The notes under the pieces were generated by a model that was given only the letters and a program-made list of their open reading frames with translations, ran no database searches and had not been told where the DNA came from. 64,000 bases of DNA from Variovorax paradoxus (GTDB lineage: Bacteria; Pseudomonadota; Gammaproteobacteria; Burkholderiales; Burkholderiaceae_C). A program made the translations under genes and the position numbers. Of this stretch, positions 40,473 to 49,946 are shown in pieces; the first letter of the stretch is position 1, and each line of letters begins with the position of its first letter. The DNA lies in assembly GCA_016806145.1 (NCBI GenBank), contig CP063166.1:5456001-5520000 (forward strand), in the 5' to 3' direction.

Positions 40473-41915
40473 ATGGGCCAGAAACTCAAGATCACCGGCT
40501 GGGTCGCCGCCGGCGCCGTTGCAGGCGTCCTGACCACCGCCTCGCTGCAGACCGTCGCGCGCGGCTCGCTCGCGCCCCTGCCGCTCGAGGAACTGCAGCA
40601 GCTCGCTGCCGTGTTCGGCATGGTCAAGAGCGACTACGTCGAACCGGTCGACGAGAAGAAGCTGATCTCCGACGCCATCTCCGGCATGGTCGCCGGGCTC
40701 GACCCGCATTCCCAGTACTTCGACAAGAAGTCGTTCAAGGAATTCAGGGAAGGCACCACCGGCCGGTTCGTCGGCGTGGGCATCGAGATCTCGCAGGAAG
40801 ACGGCCTGATCAAGGTGGTCTCCCCGATCGAGGGATCGCCCGCGTTCCGTGCCGGCCTCAAGCCCAATGACCTGATCACCAAGATCGACGACACCGCGGT
40901 GCGCGGCCTGTCGCTCAACGAGGCGGTCAAGCGCATGCGCGGCGAGGCGAACACCAAGGTGCTTCTGACGATCTTCCGCAAGGACGAGAGCCGCACCTTC
41001 CCGGTCACGATCACGCGCGAGGAAATCCGCACCCAATCGGTGCGCGGCAAGATGATCGAGCCGGGCTACGGCTGGATCCGCCTGTCGCAATTCCAGGAGC
41101 GCACGGTCGACGACTTCGTGAAGAAGATCGACGACCTGTACAAGGAAGACCCGAACCTCAAGGGCCTCGTGCTCGACCTGCGCAACGACCCGGGCGGCCT
41201 GCTCGACGCGGCCGTGGCGGTGTCGGCGGCCTTCCTGCCCGAGAACGCCACGGTGGTCACCACCGACGGCCAGCTCGCCGAGAGCAAGGCGGTCTACAAG
41301 GCGGCGCCCGAGTTCTACCAGCGCCGCTCCGGCAGCGACCCGCTGCGCAGCCTGCCGGCCGCGCTGAAGTCGGTGCCGCTGGTGGTGCTCGTGAACGAAG
41401 GCTCGGCCTCGGCCAGCGAAATCGTCGCGGGCGCGCTGCAGGACCACAAGCGCGCCACCATCATGGGCAGCCAGACCTTCGGCAAGGGCTCGGTGCAGAC
41501 GGTGCGTCCGCTCGGCCCCGACACCGGCCTGAAGATCACCACCGCGCGCTACTACACCCCCAGCGGCACCTCGATCCAGGCCAAGGGCATCGTGCCGAAC
41601 GTGCTGGTCGACGAGAGCGCCGAGGGCAGCCCCTTCGCAGCGCTGCGCATGCGCGAGGCCGACCTCGAGAAGCACCTGGCCAGCGGCCAGGGCCCCGAGG
41701 TGAAGGACCCCGAGCGCGAGAAGGCCCGCGACGAGGCCCGCAAGCGCCTCGAGGAAGAAGCCAAGAAGCCGCCGCAGGACCGCAAGGTGCCCGAATTCGG
41801 CTCCGACAAGGACTTCCCGCTGGTGCAGGCGCTCAACCGTCTCAAGGGCCAGCCGGTGCTGGTCAGCAAGACGCAGGTGATCGTCGACAACAAGGAAGAG
41901 AAGAAGGAGAACTGA
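40473..41915 (+). CDS. ctpA: C-terminal processing protease (S41 family)
   Basis: 480 residues. An N-terminal membrane anchor/signal (about 5-25), a PDZ domain (about 90-175: FVGVGIEISQEDGLIKVVSPIEGSPA), then the S41 catalytic core with Ser in VNEGSASASEIVAGAL and Lys in SQTFGKGSVQTVRPL. A charged Lys/Glu-rich tail follows. It is a periplasmic protease that trims or degrades envelope proteins. The start at 40473 (MGQKLKITGW) is preferred over an upstream in-frame ATG at 40422, which would lie in the gpmA terminator. Confidence 0.94.
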   Translation: MGQKLKITGWVAAGAVAGVLTTASLQTVARGSLAPLPLEELQQLAAVFGMVKSDYVEPVDEKKLISDAISGMVAGLDPHSQYFDKKSFKEFREGTTGRFVGVGIEISQEDGLIKVVSPIEGSPAFRAGLKPNDLITKIDDTAVRGLSLNEAVKRMRGEANTKVLLTIFRKDESRTFPVTITREEIRTQSVRGKMIEPGYGWIRLSQFQERTVDDFVKKIDDLYKEDPNLKGLVLDLRNDPGGLLDAAVAVSAAFLPENATVVTTDGQLAESKAVYKAAPEFYQRRSGSDPLRSLPAALKSVPLVVLVNEGSASASEIVAGALQDHKRATIMGSQTFGKGSVQTVRPLGPDTGLKITTARYYTPSGTSIQAKGIVPNVLVDESAEGSPFAALRMREADLEKHLASGQGPEVKDPEREKARDEARKRLEEEAKKPPQDRKVPEFGSDKDFPLVQALNRLKGQPVLVSKTQVIVDNKEEKKEN

Positions 41916-41968
41916 CCGGCCGGGGCTCGAGCCCCTTCCGGACGCTCCGACTTCGCATCCCACCGCAG

Positions 41969-41993
41969 GGGACCGGCCAGACCGGTCCCTTTT
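41969..41993 (+). terminator. Rho-independent terminator after ctpA
   Basis: Perfect 8-bp stem GGGACCGG / CCGGTCCC with a 5-nt loop followed immediately by TTTT. It lies 53 bp after the ctpA stop. Confidence 0.82.
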
Positions 41994-42008
41994 GCTTTCT
42001 CCACCGCC

Positions 42009-42773
42009 ATGAACGAAGACGACGACCTGCTGCGCTACTCGCGCCACATCCTGCTCGAGGAGTTCGGCATCGATGGCCAGGCGCGCGTGAGCGCCGGCCG
42101 GGTGCTCGTGATCGGCGCCGGCGGGCTGGGATCGCCGGCCGTGCTCTACCTCGCGGCGGCGGGCGTGGGACGCATCGTGCTGGTCGACGACGACGAGGTC
42201 GACCTCACCAACCTGCAGCGCCAGGTCGCCCACACCGAGGCGCGCGTGGGCCAGCCCAAGGTGACCTCGGCGGCGCAGGCCATGCGCGACATCAATCCCG
42301 GCATCGCCATCGAGACCCACGTGCTGCGCCCCGACGCCGACCAGTTGTCGGCGCTGGTCGCCGCGGCGGACGTGGTGCTCGACTGCACCGACAACTTCGT
42401 GACGCGCCAGGCGGTCAACCGCGCCTGCGTGGCGCACGGCAAGCCGCTGGTGGCGGGCGCCGCGATCCGCTTCGACGGCCAGCTCAGCGTGTACGACGTG
42501 CGCGATCCGGCCTCGCCCTGCTATGCCTGTCTGTTCCCGCCCGACGCGGCCTTCGAGGAGACGCTGTGCGCGGTGCTGGGCGTGTTCGGACCGGTGGTCG
42601 GCACCATCGGCACCTTGCAGGCGCTCGAGGCGCTCAAGCTGCTCGCGGGCATCGGGCCGTCGCTCACGGGCCGGTTGCTGATGTTCGACGGGCGCAGCGC
42701 CTCGTTCGATACGCTGCGCGTGGCGCGCGATGCGCACTGCGGCGTCTGCGCGGCGCATCGCGCCGCACCCTAG
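42009..42773 (+). CDS. MoeB/ThiF-family adenylyltransferase
   Basis: 254 residues. ATP-binding GAGGLGSPAVLYLAAAGVG, VDLTNLQRQVAHT, DCTDNFVTR and the zinc-binding CYACLFP with a second CGVC near the C-terminus give an E1-like adenylation enzyme. It activates the C-terminal Gly of MoaD (molybdopterin) or ThiS (thiamine). No rhodanese domain follows, as in E. coli MoeB. MoeB is the better guess by length and sequence; ThiF cannot be excluded. The neighbourhood gpmA-ctpA-moeB recurs in Comamonadaceae. Confidence 0.88.
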   Translation: MNEDDDLLRYSRHILLEEFGIDGQARVSAGRVLVIGAGGLGSPAVLYLAAAGVGRIVLVDDDEVDLTNLQRQVAHTEARVGQPKVTSAAQAMRDINPGIAIETHVLRPDADQLSALVAAADVVLDCTDNFVTRQAVNRACVAHGKPLVAGAAIRFDGQLSVYDVRDPASPCYACLFPPDAAFEETLCAVLGVFGPVVGTIGTLQALEALKLLAGIGPSLTGRLLMFDGRSASFDTLRVARDAHCGVCAAHRAAP

Positions 42774-42785
42774 CCTAGATCGAAC

Positions 42786-44813
42786 TCAGGGCTGCTGTTT
42801 CGCGCCCTTGGCCCGGGCCGCCCCGGTGGCGGCGGCGCCGGCGGTCGGCTTGTTCGCCTGGGCCAGCATCGCCTTGCAGTCGGAATCCTCGCCGGGGCCG
42901 GTCTCGATGGTCGCGGCCAGCGCCAGCAGCGGATTGACGGCGCCCAGCGCCAGGGCCGCCAGTCCACGGCCCGCCAGCGGCCCGACCTGCAGCCCGCCCT
43001 TGGGATCGCCGAAGCTGCCGCTGACCACCAGCGGCGTGCGGATCGACAGCAGGCTCTTGCTCTTGGGCTCCTGGTGAACCACGAAGTCCAGCCCCTCGGT
43101 GGCGAAATTGGCCTGCCCCGTGGCCGTGAACAGCGCGTTGGTGGTGTCGACCATCAGCGTGCGGCCGGTCGCCAGCCCCTTGTTCACGTCGAAGGCCACG
43201 GCCGCGCAGCGCAACTCGACATCGCGGTCGCCGCGCAGCAGGAACTTGAGGATGTCGCCGCCCACGAGGGTCGCGAACACCGGCAGCAGGTTGCCGAACT
43301 GGCCGCGGCCGGCGAGCACCGCCACATCGCCCGAGGCACCGCCGAGCCAGTTGGCGACGGTGCTGCCCGAGCCCGAGAGGTTGATGCGACCGTCGAGCCG
43401 GCCCAGGCTGTTGCCGGTGGTCTCGAGCTTGGGGAACAGCCGCGCCAGCTGCATGCCGCGCACGTCGAGCGCGGCGCGGATGTCGGCCGGGTTCTTCGAG
43501 CCGTCGATGCGGATCGCGCCGCCCAGCTTGCCGCCGGCCACGCCGAGCAGCAACGGGTCGAGCGAGAGCACGCCGTCCTTGAGCTTGACCTGCACGCTGC
43601 CGCTGTCGAGCGGGATGTCGCGCACGTTGCGGATGCTCTCGGCCGTGTACTTCACGTCGGCATTCATCGCGCGCAGCCGCTCGAAGTCCAGCGGCGCGGT
43701 CGGCAGCACCTTGCCGCCCGGGCGCTTGACCTGGGTCACGGTCGGCGGCGGCGCCACGCCTTCGACGGTGGCGGCGGTGCGCGCCGTCGGCGGCAGGCCG
43801 ATCAGCGGGCCGAGATCGTCCATGTCCATCACCTTGGAGCGCAGTTCGCCCGCGAGGTAGGGCACCTGGGTCGCCTGGTCGAAGCGCATGTCGCCGCCGA
43901 TGTCCGACAGGCCCAGCTTGCCCTGCAGCGCCTTGGCCTCCCACAGCGTGCCGCGCTTGCTCAGGTTGCCGCGCACCGCGTAGGGCGAGGTCTGCGGCAG
44001 CGCGATGCCCAGCAGCGGGAACAGCGCGCCCAGGGTCTGGCCGCGGATGTCGAATTTGGCGTCGATGCCGTCGAGGTCGGCGAGCGAACCCACGGTGCCG
44101 GCGGCCTTGAGCTTGGTCTGGCCCGCGGCCGCGTCAATCTCGAGCGGGAAAGGTGGCGCGCCGGCCGCGTTGATCTGCATCACGTTGCCGGTGCGGCCCT
44201 GGGCCGTGAGCGGCTGGCCCTTGTAGCGGCCCTTGATGCGGTAGTGCACCGGTAGCGCGCCGCGCGCGGTGTCGTAGCTGACGTCGGCATGGATGTCCAC
44301 GCCCAGGTGCTTGGCCAGGAAGTCGATGGCGCCGCCGTCGATCTCGATCGTGCCGATGGTGGGCGCGGTGCCGGCGTCGGAGGTGTCCTTGCCGAAGGCC
44401 CAGGTGCGCCGGCCGTCGGCTTCCATCTGCAGGCCCACGGTGGGCGAGGCGAGCACCAGCCGCGGGATGTCGATGCGGCGCGAGATCAGCGGCCACAGGC
44501 GGATGTCGAACTCGGCGCGCTCGGCCTTCACGAGGTAGGGATCGCGCGCCCACGAGGGATTGGCGAACTCGATGCCGTCGAACTTGACGGTGGCGCGGCG
44601 CCAGCCCAGGTCGACGTCGAGCCGGCGCGTGATCTCGAACTTGCGGCCAGTCTTCTCGCTCACGTAGCGGTTGAGCGGCTCGCGCAGCACGTCCCAGGGA
44701 AAGAACAGGACCACGGCCACCAGCACCACCAGCAGGGTGAGCAGCAGCGCGGCCAGCTTCTGCCACAGCGGGAAGCGGCGCGGGTGGGTGTTGTGGGTGT
44801 GATCCATCGCCAT
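42786..44813 (-). CDS. AsmA family protein
   Basis: 675 residues. Short cytosolic N-terminus, one transmembrane helix (about 15-40: KLAALLLTLLVVLVAVVLFFP), then a long periplasmic region with the AsmA N-terminal domain and the C-terminal AsmA_2 type barrel-like repeats (NLSGSGSTVANWLGGASGDVAVLAG). AsmA-like proteins form bridge-like grooves thought to carry phospholipids between membranes. The convergent MoeB/ThiF gene ends 12 bp away. The 279 bp upstream contain no supported gene. Confidence 0.88.
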   Translation of the reverse strand: MAMDHTHNTHPRRFPLWQKLAALLLTLLVVLVAVVLFFPWDVLREPLNRYVSEKTGRKFEITRRLDVDLGWRRATVKFDGIEFANPSWARDPYLVKAERAEFDIRLWPLISRRIDIPRLVLASPTVGLQMEADGRRTWAFGKDTSDAGTAPTIGTIEIDGGAIDFLAKHLGVDIHADVSYDTARGALPVHYRIKGRYKGQPLTAQGRTGNVMQINAAGAPPFPLEIDAAAGQTKLKAAGTVGSLADLDGIDAKFDIRGQTLGALFPLLGIALPQTSPYAVRGNLSKRGTLWEAKALQGKLGLSDIGGDMRFDQATQVPYLAGELRSKVMDMDDLGPLIGLPPTARTAATVEGVAPPPTVTQVKRPGGKVLPTAPLDFERLRAMNADVKYTAESIRNVRDIPLDSGSVQVKLKDGVLSLDPLLLGVAGGKLGGAIRIDGSKNPADIRAALDVRGMQLARLFPKLETTGNSLGRLDGRINLSGSGSTVANWLGGASGDVAVLAGRGQFGNLLPVFATLVGGDILKFLLRGDRDVELRCAAVAFDVNKGLATGRTLMVDTTNALFTATGQANFATEGLDFVVHQEPKSKSLLSIRTPLVVSGSFGDPKGGLQVGPLAGRGLAALALGAVNPLLALAATIETGPGEDSDCKAMLAQANKPTAGAAATGAARAKGAKQQP

Positions 44814-45092
44814 GTTTGCATGATGACCGCGTCGCGCGCGCCGTCCAGGTCGGCGCAGGGCCGCAACCCGCGTGCGGCATCACCTACCTGCTGCGCGCAA
44901 CGCCGACCACGGTCCTCGCCTGCGGCCGCGTCAGAACCCGCCTACAGTTGGGGAACACTGAACCCTGCATGATGCGCGGCAGGGAGGCCTCATTGTCCAG
45001 AGCCCGGTCCAGCCAGCGCCAGCCCTCGGCATCAGAGCGCCGGCCGCGCGGCACACATCATTCGGGCAACGTCGGAGGAAGCGCGGTTCGTC

Positions 45093-45491
45093 ATGGATTC
45101 CAGATTGAAGACCTACATCGTCGAGGACAACCTCACGATCCGTGAAAACCTCATCGGCACCCTGGAAGAACTGGCGCGCACCGTGGTGGTCGGCTTCGCG
45201 GAGACCGAGGACCACGCGGTCGAATGGCTGCGCACGCATGCCGGCGAATGGAACCTGGCGGTGGTCGATCTCTTCCTCAAGCAGGGCAGCGGGCTGGGCG
45301 TGCTGCAGGCCTGCACCGAGCGGCGCCCCGAACAGAAGGTGGTGGTGCTCAGCAACTATGCGACGCCCGACATCCGCAGGCGTTGTGCGCAGTTCGGCGT
45401 GGACGCGGTGTTCGACAAGTCCAACGAGATCGACGCACTGGTCGACTTCTGCCTGCGCGCGGTGGCGCTGCAGCCACCGGGGCCGGGCTGA
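45093..45491 (+). CDS. Stand-alone response regulator receiver protein
   Basis: 132 residues, a receiver domain with no output domain. Acidic pair in YIVEDNLTIRENL, phosphoacceptor Asp in LAVVDLFLKQGSG, Lys in VFDKSNEID. A GGAGGAA site lies about 13 bp upstream of the ATG. Probably modulates or competes in signalling from the histidine kinase at 46256 or another kinase. Convergent with the NarL-type regulator gene. Confidence 0.92.
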   Translation: MDSRLKTYIVEDNLTIRENLIGTLEELARTVVVGFAETEDHAVEWLRTHAGEWNLAVVDLFLKQGSGLGVLQACTERRPEQKVVVLSNYATPDIRRRCAQFGVDAVFDKSNEIDALVDFCLRAVALQPPGPG

Positions 45492-45515
45492 GGCCCGGCG
45501 CGAACGGTGGCTTTC

Positions 45516-46148
45516 TCAGTCGATCAGCTTGTTCTTGAGGGCGTAGTACGTGAGGTCGCTGTTGGAGGAGAGGTTCATCTTCTCCATCAGCCGCGTGCGG
45601 TAGGTGCTCACGGTCTTCACCGACAGCGACAGCGTCTTGGCGATGTCGCCCGCGGTCTCGCCCTTGGCCAGCTTCAGGAACACCTGGAACTCGCGCTCCG
45701 AGAGCTGCTCGTGCGGCGCGGCGTCGTCCTTGCGGTCAAGCTGGCGGGCCAGCAGTTCGGCCACGGCGGGGGTGATGTAGCGGCGGCCCAGCGCGATGGT
45801 GCGGATCGCGTTGACGATCTCCATCGGGTCGCATTCCTTGTTGAGGTAGCCGCTCGCGCCCTGCCGGATCAGGTTCATCGCGTAGTGTTCCTCGGGGTAC
45901 CCGCTCAGGATCAGGATGCCGACGTCGGGCGCCTTGGCACGGATCATGGCGAGCGCGTCGATCCCGCTCTGGCCCGGCATCGACAGGTCCATCACCAGCA
46001 CGTCGAGCTCGGTGGTGCGCACGAGCTCGATCGCCTCGCGACCGCTGGCGGCCTCGCCGGCCACGCGCAGATCCACGTGCTCGGAGAAGAACTGCCTGAG
46101 ACCCGATCGCACGATGGCGTGGTCGTCCACAATTCCAATTTTGATCAT
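45516..46148 (-). CDS. NarL/FixJ-family response regulator
   Basis: 210 residues. IGIVDDHAIVRSGLRQFF (receiver start), phosphoacceptor in VLVMDLSMPGQSGID, Lys in GYLNKECDP, and a LuxR-type HTH (LSEREFQVFLKLAKGETAGD, then SVKTVSTYRTRLMEKMNL). Divergent from the CHASE3 kinase with 107 bp between starts, so the two almost certainly form a pair. The target genes are unknown; the stress cassette at 47.8 kb is the nearest. Confidence 0.95.
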   Translation of the reverse strand: MIKIGIVDDHAIVRSGLRQFFSEHVDLRVAGEAASGREAIELVRTTELDVLVMDLSMPGQSGIDALAMIRAKAPDVGILILSGYPEEHYAMNLIRQGASGYLNKECDPMEIVNAIRTIALGRRYITPAVAELLARQLDRKDDAAPHEQLSEREFQVFLKLAKGETAGDIAKTLSLSVKTVSTYRTRLMEKMNLSSNSDLTYYALKNKLID

Positions 46149-46208
46149 CTGTTACTTTCGTCGTTGTGTTGCCGGTCCGCGGGCCGCAACATGCCGGTTC
46201 CCTGATCG

Positions 46209-46236
46209 TTGTCAATTATTCACGATCTTGTCTAGA
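46209..46236 (+). promoter_or_regulatory. Possible promoter for the CHASE3 kinase
   Basis: TTGTCA (46209-46214) and TCTAGA (46231-46236) with a 16-bp spacer in an AT-rich patch of the divergent region. A weak match only. Confidence 0.25.
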
Positions 46237-46255
46237 AAGCGGACTCAATAGTTTC

Positions 46256-47590
46256 ATGCGTTGGCTAGCCTTTCCCAAAATGGCCTTGAGCCTGCTGCTC
46301 GCCGCCCTGGCGGCGCTGGCGCTCGTCGGCATCAACGAGGCGGGCTATCGGCAGTCCAGTATCGCCCTGGCCGAGATCGACGCCGCCCAGAAGGTGCGCA
46401 GCGTGCTCAACCAGCTGCTGCAGAACATCCTCGATGCCGAAACGGGCCAGCGTGGCTTTCTGCTGACAGGGGAAGCCGCCTACCGGCAACCCTACGACAA
46501 CGCCATCAAGGAGATCGACGGCAACCTGGCGAGCCTGCGCGAGCAGTATGCCGGCCGGCCGGCCGAGACGGCCCAGCTGGCCGAACTGTCCAAGCACGTG
46601 CTGCGCAAGGTCTCCGAGATGGACATGAGCGTGCGCCTGCGCTCGGACGGCAAGGAGGACGCCTGGAAGTTCGTCATCACCACCGACGTCGGCCGCGAGG
46701 AGATGGATTCCATCCGCGAGAAGGCCCGGGGCCTGGTGGAACTCAGCAACAAGACCCTGCACGACAGCCAGACCCAGGTGATGCTGTCGCTGCGGCTGGC
46801 GCGCTTCGGCACCAGCATCGTGGCGCTGGCGGCCCTGTTCGCCTTCTTCCTGTACCTGCGCCAGACGCATGTGCTGCGCTCGATCGGCGAGCGCCAGCAG
46901 GAGACGCTGCAGCGCGAGCGCAATGCCCTGGAAGACGAGGTGCGCGAGCGCACCACCTCGCTGGCCGAGCTGGCGACCCATCTGCAGGACGTGCGCGAGA
47001 CCGAGCGCGGCTTCCTGGCGCGCGAGCTGCACGACGAACTGGGCTCGCTGCTGACCGCCGCCAAGCTCGACGTGGCACGGCTCAAGTCGCGGCTGGCCGA
47101 TTCGCCCGACGCGATCCAGCGGCTGCAGCATCTGACCGAGCTGCTCAACAGCGGCATCGCGCTCAAGCGCCGCATCATCGAGGACCTGCGCCCGTCCTCG
47201 CTGGCCAACCTGGGGCTGGTGGCCTCGCTCGAAATCCTCGGGCGCGAGTTCGGCGAGCGTTCGGGCATCCACGTCGACATGCAGCTGGAGGCGGTCAGCA
47301 CCGACGAGTCACGCCAGCTCACGATCTACCGGATGGTGCAGGAGAGCCTCACCAACATCGGCAAGTACGCCGAGGCCACCGAGGCCACGATCTCGATGAA
47401 GGACCACGACAGCCATGTGCTGGTCGAGGTGCTCGACAACGGCAAGGGCTTCGACGCCCAGAAGATGCGCCCGTCGACCCATGGCCTGGCCGGCATGCGC
47501 CACCGCGTGGAGGCGGCGCACGGCAAGCTCACGGTGGCGTCGACGCCCGGGCACGGCACGCGGATCACGGCGATGCTGCCGGTGGCCTGA
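46256..47590 (+). CDS. CHASE3-domain sensor histidine kinase (HisKA_3)
   Basis: 444 residues. First transmembrane helix (about 7-28), extracytoplasmic CHASE3 domain (about 30-175, with the signature [21 protein letters not shown]), second helix (about 185-205), coiled coil, then HisKA_3 phosphoacceptor in [15 protein letters not shown] and an HATPase with [10 protein letters not shown]. The start at 46256 places the first helix at the N-terminus; there is no strong ribosome-binding site. Its partner is the divergent NarL-type regulator. Confidence 0.93.
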   Translation: MRWLAFPKMALSLLLAALAALALVGINEAGYRQSSIALAEIDAAQKVRSVLNQLLQNILDAETGQRGFLLTGEAAYRQPYDNAIKEIDGNLASLREQYAGRPAETAQLAELSKHVLRKVSEMDMSVRLRSDGKEDAWKFVITTDVGREEMDSIREKARGLVELSNKTLHDSQTQVMLSLRLARFGTSIVALAALFAFFLYLRQTHVLRSIGERQQETLQRERNALEDEVRERTTSLAELATHLQDVRETERGFLARELHDELGSLLTAAKLDVARLKSRLADSPDAIQRLQHLTELLNSGIALKRRIIEDLRPSSLANLGLVASLEILGREFGERSGIHVDMQLEAVSTDESRQLTIYRMVQESLTNIGKYAEATEATISMKDHDSHVLVEVLDNGKGFDAQKMRPSTHGLAGMRHRVEAAHGKLTVASTPGHGTRITAMLPVA

Positions 47591-47802
47591 GCCCGAACCC
47601 GGGGCGATGCACCGGCGCAATCGGTGCCGGAAAGCGCGCGATTTCCGAGGCAGCCGGCGAACTCGGCCATCTCCTACGCCCCGCCACCCCTGTCACTGAC
47701 AGGTCCGCCAAGGGGCCGCCCTTAAGGTCTGTCCATGCCGTGATGCTCCGCTTCGGACACACGGCTTTTCCAACAACGAGGGCAGCCTCCAAGGAGTTCC
47801 GC

Positions 47803-47967
47803 ATGTTGCACTATGCAGTGGTCTTTCTGGTCATCGCGCTAATCGCCGCCTTGTTCGGCTTCGGCGGCATCGCCGCCAGCGCCGTCGGCATCGCCAAGAT
47901 CCTTTTCGTGATCTTCGCGGTACTCGCCATCGCGAGCTTCCTGGCCGGCTTGCTACGAAGCAAGTAG
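47803..47967 (+). CDS. DUF1328/YtjA family small membrane protein
   Basis: 54 residues with two transmembrane helices ([20 protein letters not shown] and [23 protein letters not shown]), the full pattern of DUF1328. An AAGGAG site lies 7 bp upstream. These small inner-membrane proteins are frequent in stress-inducible clusters; no function is proven. First gene of the cassette that runs to 49881. A small palindrome CTGTCA-C-TGACAG lies at 47690-47702 upstream. Confidence 0.9.
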   Translation: MLHYAVVFLVIALIAALFGFGGIAASAVGIAKILFVIFAVLAIASFLAGLLRSK

Positions 47968-48018
47968 CGTCGGTACGATTCACAAGCTCTCGCAAACCAT
48001 TCCCGGAAAGGACTTTTC

Positions 48019-48390
48019 ATGAACACGACCAAGACCCCCCAGCAACTCGCCGACGATGCACGCCAGACCGCCAACGACGCTGTCGACACCACGCGTGCCT
48101 ATGCACAGAACGCGGTGAATGCAGCGGGCGAAAAGGTTCGCGAGCTGCGCCGCGACGCGGAACCGGCGGTCGAGCAACTGGCGGCGCGCGTGCAGCAGGC
48201 CGTGCAGCGCGGCCTCGATGCCGCCTCGACCACCAGCGCGCGCGCACAGCGCCGCCTCGAGCAGGCCGCCGACGTGACCGGCCGCTACATCTCCGACCAG
48301 CCCGTGCGCTCGGTGCTGATCGCCGCCGCGGCCGGTGCCGCGATCACCGCACTGATCGTTCTGGCCAGCCGCCGTCGAGACGACTATTGA
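48019..48390 (+). CDS. DUF883/ElaB-YqjD-like membrane protein
   Basis: 123 residues. Long amphipathic, Ala/Arg/Gln-rich helical N-terminus and a C-terminal transmembrane helix (SVLIAAAAGAAITALIVLAS) with a short basic tail, the arrangement of YqjD/ElaB. In E. coli these proteins bind ribosomes at the inner membrane in stationary phase. Followed by a YqjE-like gene, matching the yqjD-yqjE order. Confidence 0.85.
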   Translation: MNTTKTPQQLADDARQTANDAVDTTRAYAQNAVNAAGEKVRELRRDAEPAVEQLAARVQQAVQRGLDAASTTSARAQRRLEQAADVTGRYISDQPVRSVLIAAAAGAAITALIVLASRRRDDY

Positions 48391-48423
48391 TCGATTGAAG
48401 CATTCGGCCCGCTCCGCAGCACC

Positions 48424-48807
48424 ATGCTTCATCCGATCTTTTCCACGGTGCTCGGGCACCCGGAGCTCATCGCCGAACACATCGCCAACTACGCGGCCCT
48501 GGTCCGGCAGGAGTCCGGTACCGCGGCCCGTGGGCTGATCGCCCGCATCGTCGCGGGCATCCTGGCCGCGGCCACCTTCGTGCTGGCGCTGGGACTCACC
48601 GGCGTGGCGGTGCTGCTGGGTGTGCTGCACGGCAGTTTTCATTGGGTGCTGGTCGCGGTTCCCGGCGTTGCGCTGGTGATCGCCGCGATCTGCGCCTGGA
48701 TCGCATCCCGTCCCTTCATCGCCCACGGGTTCGACGATCTGCGTGCGCAGGTCGACGCCGACCTGCAGGCCCTTCACGAAGCCGGAGGCCGCCATGGCCG
48801 GCACTGA
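48424..48807 (+). CDS. YqjE-like membrane protein (phage holin family fold)
   Basis: 127 residues with two to three hydrophobic helices (about 38-60 and 70-92) and charged termini. It matches the YqjE/Phage_holin_3_6-type family, but there is no phage context. It lies between a YqjD-like and a YqjK-like gene, so it is best read as the yqjE equivalent. The next gene overlaps its 3' end by 14 bp. Confidence 0.8.
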   Translation: MLHPIFSTVLGHPELIAEHIANYAALVRQESGTAARGLIARIVAGILAAATFVLALGLTGVAVLLGVLHGSFHWVLVAVPGVALVIAAICAWIASRPFIAHGFDDLRAQVDADLQALHEAGGRHGRH

Positions 48808-49330
48808 TCCCCGCGCCGTCCTGACACCGAAGGAACGGCTGGCGCTGTCGCGCCGCGCGCTGGTGCGCGAACTCAATGGCGGCCGCGAGCCCGAGCCGGA
48901 ACCCCGCACGCCGCAGCAGGAACGCGCCCGGCGCGATGCCGAAGCGGCCTTCGCGCAGTCCGACCCCGACGATGCCGGCGCCGCCTTCGAAGGCCAGCGC
49001 GCGCACGATCCGGGCCCTGGCCGCGGCGGCAGCGCCCGCATCTGGGCCTCGGTCGCGCGCAGCATGGCCGAGCGCTGGTGGCGCCGCCATCCGGCGCACG
49101 CGGCGGGCCAGCTGGCGCGGCCGCTGCTCGAGCGCTATGCGCGCAAGGAGCCGGCCAAGCTGATGGCGATCGCCGCGGCCACCGGCGCGGTGGTGGTGTT
49201 GGTCAGGCCCTGGCGGCTGCTGTCGGTGACGGCGGTGCTGGCGGCGGTGCTCAAGACTTCCGACCTGGCCGACATCGTGAACACGCTCATGCAGCAGAAA
49301 ACAACTCCCCCACGAAAGGATCCTCCATGA
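48794..49330 (+). CDS. YqjK-like hypothetical protein
   Basis: 178 residues. A charged, Ala/Pro-rich N-terminus, then two hydrophobic stretches (around AKLMAIAAATGAVVVLV and WRLLSVTAVLAAVL). The RHPAHAAGQLARPLLERY and VRPWRLLSV region recalls the short YqjK protein of E. coli by position and pattern; homology is not certain. Starts within the preceding gene and its stop overlaps the ferritin-like start (ATGA). Confidence 0.7.
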   Translation: MAGTDPRAVLTPKERLALSRRALVRELNGGREPEPEPRTPQQERARRDAEAAFAQSDPDDAGAAFEGQRAHDPGPGRGGSARIWASVARSMAERWWRRHPAHAAGQLARPLLERYARKEPAKLMAIAAATGAVVVLVRPWRLLSVTAVLAAVLKTSDLADIVNTLMQQKTTPPRKDPP

Positions 49331-49881
49331 AAGCCAATGCCTCCACCCCGGCGACGGACCACCAGCACCTGGTGCTGGACCAGAAGGGCCTCGACGCCGC
49401 GGCCCACAGCCTCGACGATGGCGCCGTCACTCCGGCCTACGGTCCGTGGCGCGACGACATCGTCAAGCTCTTGAACGACGCGCTCGCCACCGAGCTGGTC
49501 TGCGTGCTGCGCTACAAGCGCCACTACTTCACCGCCAACGGCGTGGAATCGCCGGCCATCGCCGACGAATTCCTGGTGCACGCCAACGAGGAGTCGGCCC
49601 ACGCCGACCGCATCGCCGAACGCATCGTGCAACTCGGTGGCGAACCCGACTTCGCGCCCGACCACCTGCGCGAACGCAGCCACGCCGGCTACGACGAATC
49701 GACCGACCTGCAGGCTATGGTGCGCGCCAACCTCGTGGCCGAACGCATCGCGGTCGAGTCGTACCGCCAGATGATCAACCTGATCGGCGACAAGGACCCG
49801 ACCACCCGCCGCATGCTCGAGGACATCCTGTCGGACGAGGAAGAGCATGCCGACGAACTGAAGGACTGGCTGGGTCACTGA
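49327..49881 (+). CDS. Ferritin-like protein (bacterioferritin/Dps-like di-iron fold)
   Basis: 184 residues. A full four-helix di-iron set is visible: Glu in LATELVCVLRY, ExxH in NEESAHADRI, Glu in VAERIAVESY and ExxH in DEEEHADEL. It may store iron or detoxify peroxide. An N-terminal tail of about 35 residues precedes the bundle. Its start overlaps the stop of the membrane protein gene upstream (ATGA), tying an iron/peroxide protein to an envelope operon. A strong bidirectional terminator follows. Confidence 0.9.
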   Translation: MKANASTPATDHQHLVLDQKGLDAAAHSLDDGAVTPAYGPWRDDIVKLLNDALATELVCVLRYKRHYFTANGVESPAIADEFLVHANEESAHADRIAERIVQLGGEPDFAPDHLRERSHAGYDESTDLQAMVRANLVAERIAVESYRQMINLIGDKDPTTRRMLEDILSDEEEHADELKDWLGH

Positions 49882-49897
49882 CCCGGCAGCACCCAAG

Positions 49898-49923
49898 AGA
49901 AAGCCCGGCATGCCGGGCTTTCT
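49898..49923. terminator. Bidirectional rho-independent terminator
   Basis: Perfect 26-bp palindrome (13-bp arms around AAGCCCGGCA / TGCCGGGCTT) flanked by A-rich and T-rich ends, between the convergent ferritin-like and BON-domain genes. It can serve both strands. Confidence 0.88.
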
Positions 49924-49946
49924 TCATTGGGGAGCGAAAAAGCGGG

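Noticed and set aside
44814..45092. Possible small gene between AsmA and the receiver protein
   Set aside because: An open frame exists on the plus strand, but its translation has no family features and it overlaps the receiver gene start; left as intergenic.
48424..48807. Phage holin, suggesting a prophage remnant
   Set aside because: The protein matches the YqjE-like branch of that family and is flanked by YqjD-like and YqjK-like genes; no other phage genes are present.
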